Positions 55,213 through 64,000 of a stretch of 64,000 nt of DNA are shown piece after piece. A program made the position numbers and the translations under genes. Positions within the stretch are counted from its first letter, which is position 1; every line of letters begins with the position of its first letter. The DNA comes from Methylobacterium sp. WSM2598 (GTDB lineage: Bacteria; Pseudomonadota; Alphaproteobacteria; Rhizobiales; Beijerinckiaceae). The notes beneath the pieces are model-generated. The model was not told the DNA's origin, did not search any database, and worked only from the letters and a program-made list of their open reading frames with translations. The stretch lies in the NCBI RefSeq assembly GCF_000379105.1, contig NZ_KB900609.1:6574105-6638104 (forward strand), read 5' to 3'.

Positions 55213-55301
55213 TCCGGAGCCGCGCGGCCCTCGATCGGGGCGGTTGTTATCGATCCGGGGTTGAACGACACTCGGGGCTCCATCCGAGGTGGAGGAACCC
55301 C

Positions 55302-55556
55302 GTGAGATCCGCGACGAGCCTCCTGCTGGCGGGGGCGCTCCTGGCGCCCGCCGCCGCCCGCGCGCAATCCGACGCCGACCGGACCGGGACCGGGGGCGGA
55401 CCGCGCTCGACCATCACGGCGCCGCACACGAGCTCGAGCGGGCGGACGATGCCCCGGGGCGACGACCGCGCCCTGGAGCGGGGCATCGAGGGCCGCACCC
55501 GCGAGGAGCGCCGCGACGACGCGATCGACGGCACGATCTGCGCCGGCTGCCGCTGA
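55302..55556 (+). CDS. Small secreted hypothetical protein (84 aa)
   Basis: GGAGG six bases before a GTG at 55302 defines the start. The signal peptide SLLLAGALLAPAAARA is followed by a short polar, Thr/Ser/Arg-rich mature part ending in TICAGCR. No family recognised; the terminal Cys-x2-Cys may bind metal or form a disulfide. Its reading frame continues upstream only as shadow sequence. Confidence 0.65.
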   Translation: MRSATSLLLAGALLAPAAARAQSDADRTGTGGGPRSTITAPHTSSSGRTMPRGDDRALERGIEGRTREERRDDAIDGTICAGCR

Positions 55557-55565
55557 AGTTGCGCC

Positions 55566-55590
55566 GGAACCGGTTTGCACTCGCCCCGTT
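55566..55590 (+). promoter_or_regulatory. EcfG-type stress promoter
   Basis: GGAAC (55566-55570), 16-bp spacer, CGTT (55587-55590), an exact match, in the 101-bp gap before the secreted-protein gene at 55658. Leader about 60 nt. Stress regulation is inferred. Confidence 0.6.
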
Positions 55591-55657
55591 TCGGGGGCAG
55601 ATAGGCTTGACCGTCGCGGACCCGGGCCGCGGGCCGCCACGGCGAGGGATCCCTGAC

Positions 55658-56101
55658 ATGCGCGCTGCCTCCCGCCTCCGTCCGCTCCGCGCCGCCCTGG
55701 CGGCGCTCGTCCTGCTGCCGGCGGGCCTCGACGCGGCGCAGGCCGGCTGCACGAGGCGGATCACCAACCGCTCGGCGCTGACCCTGGTGGGAAGCCAGAA
55801 CGGCGGGCCGGCCTTCGTGCTGCCGCCCGGCCATTCCCGCACCGTGCGGCTCGCGGCGCCGGGGCAGTTCGACCTCCTCGCCACCTGCGGGCCGGCGGGC
55901 AGCGTCGTGGCGGACCTGCACGTCCCCTACGAGGCCGTCCTCGACCGCTGCTACGTGGAGATCGGCACGAACGTCCTGGCCTCGACGTTCGGGCGCGGCT
56001 TCCTCGGACTCCAGGGCACGGGCCCCTTCGCGGTCAACGCGCCGCGCCAGGGCGACATCGTCCTGGGCCCGGGGGCGAACGAGGCCTGCCTGATCCGCTG
56101 A
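55658..56101 (+). CDS. Secreted hypothetical protein (147 aa)
   Basis: Signal peptide (RAALAALVLLPAGLDAAQA) and a beta-rich mature domain with four cysteines (GCTRR, LLATCGP, DRCYVEI, NEACLIR), so two disulfides are possible. No family recognised. Start ATG 55658 with GCGAGGGA upstream. Preceded by an exact EcfG-type promoter, so probably made under general stress. Confidence 0.7.
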   Translation: MRAASRLRPLRAALAALVLLPAGLDAAQAGCTRRITNRSALTLVGSQNGGPAFVLPPGHSRTVRLAAPGQFDLLATCGPAGSVVADLHVPYEAVLDRCYVEIGTNVLASTFGRGFLGLQGTGPFAVNAPRQGDIVLGPGANEACLIR

Positions 56102-56125
56102 GCGGGGGCGCCGCGATGGGGGCCG

Positions 56126-56326
56126 CTACGGCGCCGCGCCGAGCGGCCCCGGCGCTGTCATGCGGCGCGAGGCCTGGGCGACGAGGCGCGCGAAGGCGGT
56201 CGCGGCGGCCGAGGCCTGGACGTGGCTGCCGTAGGTCTCGTCCGAGCGCAGCAGAGTCGCGCCGCGCGGCCCGAGCAGGCGCCAGCCCCACTTCCCCGGT
56301 CCTTCCTGCTCGACCCGAAACTCCAT
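56126..56326 (-). CDS. DUF1508/YegP-like small protein (66 aa)
   Basis: A single short beta-alpha domain: MEFRVEQEGPGKWGWRLLGP then LLRSDETYGSHVQASAAATAF, the pattern of DUF1508 (YegP), in which a WxWRLxxxxG core is followed by a Y-S segment. GAGGC before ATG 56326 fits a start. Role unknown. Converges on the secreted-protein gene. Confidence 0.65.
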   Translation of the reverse strand: MEFRVEQEGPGKWGWRLLGPRGATLLRSDETYGSHVQASAAATAFARLVAQASRRMTAPGPLGAAP

Positions 56327-56726
56327 GGCCGCCTCGCAAGGTTCCGCCTCGCACAATCGGGCCCTAGACTGACAGGGCCCGGCCCGTGAACGGGATGCGA
56401 CAGCCGCGCCACCGCGCGGGGGAGCCGGCCGAGTCGGGCCACTTGTCCCCGTTATCAACATGATTCTGAGGAGCCGCGGCTGCGCCGGTCTCCCCGCGCG
56501 GGCGGGTCGGGCCTGCGCGCGACGTCACCCGCGACTCGCCGCCCCGACCCGGACCCCTGGGGAGCGCCGCCCCTGCCCCGCCGCCCGGCCGCCGCGCGCG
56601 GTGGCGGCGTCCCGCCCGGCGGGACGCCGCCCTGGGCCCGCCAAGCGGGCCGCCGTGAGGGCCCGCCAAGCGGGCCGCCGTGAGGGCCCGCCAAGCGGGC
56701 CGCCGTGAGGGCCCGCCAAGCGGGCC
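56327..56726. other. Intergenic region with a hairpin repeat array
   Basis: 400 bp between two leftward genes. The 56460-56630 part is very GC-rich without a recognisable gene; the right end holds the tandem repeat described below. A promoter for the YegP-like gene should lie at 56330-56460, where TTATCAACATG is the only AT-rich stretch. Confidence 0.4.
56634..56726. repeat. Tandem 25-bp hairpin repeats (3.7 copies)
   Basis: Units at 56634-56658, 56659-56683 and 56684-56708 are identical, with an 18-bp partial copy at 56709-56726. Each contains the perfect hairpin GCCCGC-CAA-GCGGGC. The array begins exactly at the stop codon of the GCG_CRPN-like gene on the minus strand and may act as a multi-hairpin terminator or mRNA-stabilising element. 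Confidence 0.9.
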
Positions 56727-57026
56727 TCAGAAGAAGCGGATGCCGAACCCGTGATGGGGGTGCCAGGGACGATAGCCGTAGCCGTAGCCGTAGACCGGGC
56801 GGTAGGGGCGGTAGAAGCCGTAGCCGTAGGGACGGTAGAACGGGCGGCAGTGGCCCCAGGCGTTCGGAGCCCAGCCCGGGCCGCAGCCATACGCGACGGT
56901 CTGGACCTGGGCGTCGCCCGCGATCAGGCCGGCCGGCGCCACCGCGCCCGGCGCGGCGCTCGCCGCCGAAGCGAACCCGAGACCGCCGGCGACCACGGCC
57001 AGCGCCAGAACCTTGGTGTTGATCAT
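56727..57026 (-). CDS. Secreted GCG_CRPN-type Gly/Tyr/Pro-rich protein
   Basis: 99 residues. Signal peptide (VLALAVVAGGLGFASAASA), then the prefix motif GCGPGWAPNAWGHCRPF and a low-complexity tail of YGYG, RPY and WHPHHG units. This layout is the GCG_CRPN prefix-to-repeats family of small exported proteins. Function unknown; aromatic-rich tails suggest an envelope or adhesive role. AGAGGAGAT upstream of ATG 57026 supports the start. Confidence 0.82.
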   Translation of the reverse strand: MINTKVLALAVVAGGLGFASAASAAPGAVAPAGLIAGDAQVQTVAYGCGPGWAPNAWGHCRPFYRPYGYGFYRPYRPVYGYGYGYRPWHPHHGFGIRFF

Positions 57027-57521
57027 GGTGACATCTCCTCTCGATTATCCATTCGCGGCATCGCGAAGCAGGAACAAGAGAAGGAATAGTCTTCGGCAGC
57101 CCAGACGAATGTGCCGAATGTCACCGGGAAGGGGCGGGCCGGGTTTGGCGCAATCGGACACGAGGAGCCCGGCCCGCCGCCGCGCCGTCAGGAGAGGGGC
57201 TGGACGATCGGCGCGGCAGAACTCCTCTCGCACGGGGCGAGCGGCCGCGCTGTTCACATAGGACGAGCTTGCTGGAGAAATGGGGCGAAGAGGCGGGCCG
57301 GGCTCGAAGGTCCCCCCGGTCCAGCAAGACCCGGCCCGTCGTCGTCCCTTCGCCACCAAGCCGAAGCGGGCCGACGAGCGATCCTCGCCGGGCGCGACCG
57401 AGCCCGCGTTGATCCATATCAACTAGGGGTTTCGGGCGATTCCCGGTCCGCGCCCTTTACAAAAGGACGGGAATGCCCCTGTGTGATCCGGGGCGCCGCG
57501 CGCTCTTGAGGGAAGGTGGTC
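57027..57521. other. Long divergent intergenic region
   Basis: 495 bp between the GCG_CRPN-like and DUF6489-like genes. AT-rich stretches lie next to both genes (57030-57100 and 57408-57480); the centre is GC-rich without domain similarity in any frame. It contains an Fnr/FixK-type box at 57409. Confidence 0.5.
57409..57422. promoter_or_regulatory. Fnr/FixK-type box
   Basis: TTGATCCATATCAA is an exact TTGAT-N4-ATCAA site, extended to GTTGAT/ATCAAC at 57408-57423. It lies 100 bp before the DUF6489-like gene. Oxygen-dependent control is inferred; no fnr or fixK gene is in the window. Confidence 0.55.
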
Positions 57522-57788
57522 ATGAAGTTCCGCGTCGAGGTCGACTGCACTCCGCTCGAAGCGCGCCAGTTCGTCGGCCTCCCGAACGTCGAGCCCATGC
57601 AGGCGGCGGTGATGGCCGAGGTCGAGCGGCGCATGCTCGCCGACATGGAGCGCTTCTCCCCCGACACGATCATGCGCAGTTGGTTCTCGCTGTTTCCCCA
57701 GAACGCCGACCAGATGCAGTCCCTGTTCCTGAAGATGTTCCAGCAGGGCTTCGGCGGCGGGTCCTCCCCGCCGGCCCGCAACGAGTGA
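57522..57788 (+). CDS. DUF6489-family protein
   Basis: 88 residues, soluble. Conserved phrases of the family: MKFRVEVDCTPLEARQFVGL, then a helical segment DMERFSPDTIMRSWF and SLFLKMFQQGFG. No function known; small acidic proteins of this kind are widespread in alphaproteobacteria. AGGGAAGG upstream of ATG 57522. An Fnr/FixK-type site upstream suggests induction at low oxygen. An accessory or poly-hydroxyalkanoate-type association is only speculation. Confidence 0.72.
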   Translation: MKFRVEVDCTPLEARQFVGLPNVEPMQAAVMAEVERRMLADMERFSPDTIMRSWFSLFPQNADQMQSLFLKMFQQGFGGGSSPPARNE

Positions 57789-57948
57789 GGGCGGGGCGTG
57801 CCGCGGCGGTCGAACCTGCCCCCGGGGGAATTTCCTGCTCCGGCCCATGACGGACTCTAATCCCGAGGAAGGCTGCGGCATCCGGCCCGCCCCGCCCTAG
57901 GGGAACGTGCGACGGCTCCGGCGGTTTTGGGCCGGAACCGGAGATCCC

Positions 57949-58701
57949 ATGCACGACAAGTCCTTTCCCGCCAGCCCGACCACGCGCATCCCGCTCGCCC
58001 TCGCCCTGTCGGGCCTCGCGGGATGCGCCGACGCGATCGGCTTCCTGCAATTCTCGCAGCTCTTCATGTCCTTCATGTCCGGCAACACCACCCGCTTCGG
58101 CGTGGCGGCGGCGCACGGGGACTGGGACGGCACGACCCGCGTCGCTTCCGTCATCGCCGTGTTCTGCTTCGGCGCCTTCGTGGGCACGGTGATCGCCGCC
58201 TGGGCCGGGCGCTGGCGCCTGCCGGTGCTGCTCGGCCTGCAGGCCGGCTTCCTGACCATCGGGCTCGTCATGCCGCCCGGGCCCTTCGCCTTCCCGGTCC
58301 ACGCCTACCCGGTCGTCTTCGCGCTCGGCATGCAGAACGCCACGCTCCAGGACGAGGACGGGCGCAGCCTCGCCCTCACCTACGTCACCGGCGCGGTGGT
58401 CCGCTTCGGCACCGGGCTCGCCAACCTGCTCCTCCACAAGCCGGCCAAGTCCTTCTGGATCCAGGCGCCGCTCTGGGGCGCGCTCAGCACCGGGGCGGTG
58501 GTGGGGGGCCTGCTGCACGGCCAGTTCGACGAGCGCGCCTTCCTGTTTCCGGCGAGCCTCGCGGCCGTCCTGGCGGTCGGCGTCACGCTCCTCACGCTCG
58601 CCAGGCCCGGCAGCCCGCTCGTCGCCGGCACGGCGCCCGCCCCGGACGCGCCGGGCGACGCAAGGCCCGTCTCCCGGCTCCGCACGGCCGAACGTTTCTG
58701 A
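57949..58701 (+). CDS. YoaK/DUF1275 family membrane protein
   Basis: 250 residues with six hydrophobic segments. Family signatures are SGLAGCADAIGFLQFSQLF, FMSGNTTRFG in the first helices and GMQNATLQ in the fourth. Function unknown. GGAG five bases before ATG 57949 fixes the start. A near EcfG motif (GGAAC-N16-GGTT, 57902-57926) precedes it but is too close to the start to be trusted. Confidence 0.88.
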   Translation: MHDKSFPASPTTRIPLALALSGLAGCADAIGFLQFSQLFMSFMSGNTTRFGVAAAHGDWDGTTRVASVIAVFCFGAFVGTVIAAWAGRWRLPVLLGLQAGFLTIGLVMPPGPFAFPVHAYPVVFALGMQNATLQDEDGRSLALTYVTGAVVRFGTGLANLLLHKPAKSFWIQAPLWGALSTGAVVGGLLHGQFDERAFLFPASLAAVLAVGVTLLTLARPGSPLVAGTAPAPDAPGDARPVSRLRTAERF

Positions 58702-58975
58702 ACGTTGTCCGCACGCCCGGCCTCGCCGCGCGCGAAGACATCCCGGCCGCCTCGCGAGCGGCCGGGCGGCATGCGCGACGGTCTGAACTTCCGGACAGCG
58801 TTTCGGTTCCATTCCGAAATTCCGGAACGACGATGGCCGGGAGCACTCGCAACCCCTTGCACTTCCTCGCTGGTCCAATAGCGTGAGTGGTGGCACGGCC
58901 TGTGCTCGATGCGGGCCGGACACCGCCGGACGCCCCCGAAAGGCGGCCGCGGCACCAACGAGGGAGGACAGACGA
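58702..58975. other. Intergenic region upstream of aceE
   Basis: 274 bp. It contains clustered TTCCGGA/TCCGGAA-type elements at 58790-58815 in the AT-richest part, which could be an aceE operator region. No gene seen. Confidence 0.4.
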
Positions 58976-61645
<2,670 letters not shown>

Positions 61646-61670
61646 GTCCGGCCCCCGCGCGGCGCGCAGG

Positions 61671-61706
61671 CCGCGGATCCCTCGCCCGCGGGCGAGGGAT
61701 CCGCGG
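61671..61706. repeat. Perfect 36-bp palindrome in the aceE-aceF gap
   Basis: An uninterrupted self-complementary 36-bp sequence centred at 61688/61689, with half-site CCGCGGATCCCTCGCCCG. It begins 26 bp after the aceE stop. On RNA it forms an 18-bp stem with almost no loop; as DNA it could be an operator, an attenuator or a mobile palindrome. Confidence 0.85.
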
Positions 61707-61761
61707 TCCGCGCCCCGCGCGTCCCATCCAGCCCACCCAGTGACGTGACGGGAGAGACGTC

Positions 61762-63084
61762 GTGGCGACCGAGGTCAAGGTTCCGGATATCGGCGACTTC
61801 AAGGATGTGCCGATCATCGAGGTGCACGTGAAGGAGGGCGACACGATCGGGCCGGACGACCCGATCATCTCGCTCGAATCCGACAAGGCCACCATGGAGG
61901 TGCCGGCGCCCTCCGGCGGCGTGGTCGAGAAGCTGCTGATCAAGATCGGCGACAAGGTGAGCGAGGGTCACCCGATCCTGCTGCTCAAGGGCGAGGGCGA
62001 TGCCAAGGGCGACGCGACGAGCGCGCCCAGGAGCGAAAGCGAGAGCAAGGGCAACGGGGCCGCCCCGGCCGACACCGCCGCCCTGATCGCCAAGCAGGAG
62101 CCGCCCGAGAGCGCGGCGCCGCCGGCCCCGGTTCCGGCCCCGGCGGCCTCCGGGGCGGGTATCCCGGACTTCTCGCAGATCCATGCCAGCCCGGCCGTGC
62201 GGCGGCTCGCCCGCGAACTCGGCGTCGACCTCAACGCGATCAAGGGCACCGGCGAGAAGGGCCGCATCACCAAGGAGGACGTGAAGGGCCACCTCACCCG
62301 CTCGGCCGCCCCGGCGCCCTCCGGCGCGGTCTTCGCGGGCGGCGGCATGGGCATTCCGGAGATCCCGGCCGTCGACTTCTCGAAGTTCGGCCCCACCGAG
62401 ACCAAGCCGCTCGCCCGGATCAAGAAGATCTCGGGGCCGCACCTGCACCGGGCCTGGCTCAACGTGCCCCTCGTCACCCACCAGGACGAGGCCGACATCA
62501 CCGAGACCGAGGCCTACCGCAAGGACCTCGACAAGACCGCCAAGGACAAGGGCTACCGCGTCACGCTGCTGGCCTTCCTGATCAAGGCCGCCGTCTCGGC
62601 CCTGCGCCAGCACCCGGAGTTCAACGCCTCGCTGTCGCCCGACAAGGAGGCGCTGATCCTCAAGCGCTACTACAATATCGGGGTGGCGGTGGACACGCCC
62701 GACGGGCTCGTGGTGCCGGTGGTCAAGGATGCCGACCGCAAGGGCATCGGCGAGATCAGCCAGGAGCTCGGCGCCCTGTCGAAGAAGGCCCGCGACGGCA
62801 AGCTCGGCAGCGGCGACATGCAGGGGGCGAGCTTCACGATCTCGTCGCTCGGCGGCATCGGCGGCACCGCCTTCACGCCGCTCGTCAACGCGCCCGAGGT
62901 GGCGATCCTCGGCGTCGTGCGCTCCAGGATGGCGCCGGTCTGGGACGGGTCGGAGTTCAAGCCGCGCCTGATGCTGCCGCTCTCGGTCTCCTACGACCAC
63001 CGCGTCATCGACGGGGCGCTCGCGGCCCGCTTCACCCGCCACCTCGCCCACGTCCTGGAAGACGTGCGGCGGCTCGTGATCTGA
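61762..63084 (+). CDS. aceF: Dihydrolipoamide acetyltransferase (pyruvate dehydrogenase E2)
   Basis: 440 residues: one lipoyl domain with Lys42 in ESDKATME, an Ala/Pro/Ser linker, the peripheral-subunit-binding domain (SPAVRRLARELGVDL), and the catalytic domain with His413 and Asp417 of DHRVIDG. Carries the acetyl group to CoA. GTG 61762 with GGGAGA upstream. The single lipoyl domain contrasts with three in E. coli; the E3 here adds another. Confidence 0.97.
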   Translation: MATEVKVPDIGDFKDVPIIEVHVKEGDTIGPDDPIISLESDKATMEVPAPSGGVVEKLLIKIGDKVSEGHPILLLKGEGDAKGDATSAPRSESESKGNGAAPADTAALIAKQEPPESAAPPAPVPAPAASGAGIPDFSQIHASPAVRRLARELGVDLNAIKGTGEKGRITKEDVKGHLTRSAAPAPSGAVFAGGGMGIPEIPAVDFSKFGPTETKPLARIKKISGPHLHRAWLNVPLVTHQDEADITETEAYRKDLDKTAKDKGYRVTLLAFLIKAAVSALRQHPEFNASLSPDKEALILKRYYNIGVAVDTPDGLVVPVVKDADRKGIGEISQELGALSKKARDGKLGSGDMQGASFTISSLGGIGGTAFTPLVNAPEVAILGVVRSRMAPVWDGSEFKPRLMLPLSVSYDHRVIDGALAARFTRHLAHVLEDVRRLVI

Positions 63085-63096
63085 GGAGCCCGCGCG

Positions 63097-64000
<904 letters not shown>

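Noticed and set aside
56634..56726. CRISPR array
   Set aside because: Units are directly adjacent with no variable spacers and no cas genes are present.
57902..57926. GGAAC-N16-GGTT before the DUF1275 gene as an EcfG promoter
   Set aside because: The -10 has a mismatch and lies only 22 bp from the start codon, leaving about 15 nt of leader.

Overview
The window is high-GC, gene-dense alphaproteobacterial chromosome, best matched to Methylobacterium or a close Methylobacteriaceae relative. The reasons are the gene content (a large hopanoid cluster next to an AGAT/StrB1-type amidinotransferase, a NepR-type anti-sigma factor, and a pyruvate dehydrogenase E3 with its own lipoyl domain), strong G/C wobble bias and frequent GTG/TTG starts. 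I saw no tRNA, rRNA, CRISPR array, transposase or prophage.

Layout. 1-4.2 kb: the 3' end of an SLBB-domain polysaccharide export gene, ettA, and a secreted nuclease with two small neighbours. 4.3-28.0 kb: a hopanoid locus. dxs, hpnA, hpnC, hpnD, hpnE and shc/hpnF run rightward with start/stop overlaps from hpnA to hpnE. A looser stretch follows (LLM flavin oxidoreductase, frameshifted ydcF-like gene, decayed epimerase), then hpnG. hpnH runs leftward and overlaps the hpnG 3' end. hpnN runs rightward. hpnL, hpnM, hpnI, hpnJ and hpnK form a leftward operon. A glycine/inosamine-phosphate-type amidinotransferase diverges from hpnL. Two copies of one palindromic repeat (about 21.14 and 28.13 kb) bracket the hpnK-to-amidinotransferase block. 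28.4-36.5 kb: accessory and stress genes (MipA/OmpV porin-like protein, SDR, GST, a hydrolase-fold protein without its serine, a stand-alone NepR paralogue, a single-domain response regulator, NUDIX, PhnA-like). 36.5-40.8 kb: thrS, yidD, a SufU/IscU-like scaffold, folE, hisI. 40.8-48.8 kb: secreted patatin, SLC13 permease, a decayed auxin-efflux-type carrier, CoA ester lyase, hspQ, ialB, a degenerate acyl-CoA synthetase and a pseudo-receiver. 48.9-55.2 kb: recG, sdhE, mfd. 55.3-58.7 kb: small secreted and DUF proteins. 59-64 kb: aceE, aceF and the start of lpd.

How the genes work together. Dxs supplies isoprenoid precursor. HpnD, HpnC and HpnE make squalene, and Shc cyclises it. HpnH and HpnG build the C35 ribosyl side chain. 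HpnI, HpnK and HpnJ add GlcNAc, deacetylate it and contract the ring to the amino-cyclitol ether. HpnN, HpnM and HpnL are the transport and membrane parts. The main hypothesis is that the adjacent amidinotransferase adds the guanidino group found on some Methylobacterium bacteriohopanetetrol cyclitol ethers, a step with no gene that I know of. A second theme is the general stress response: exact EcfG-type promoter motifs (GGAAC-N16/17-CGTT) lie upstream of shc, the patatin gene and a small secreted-protein gene, and a NepR paralogue is encoded between them.
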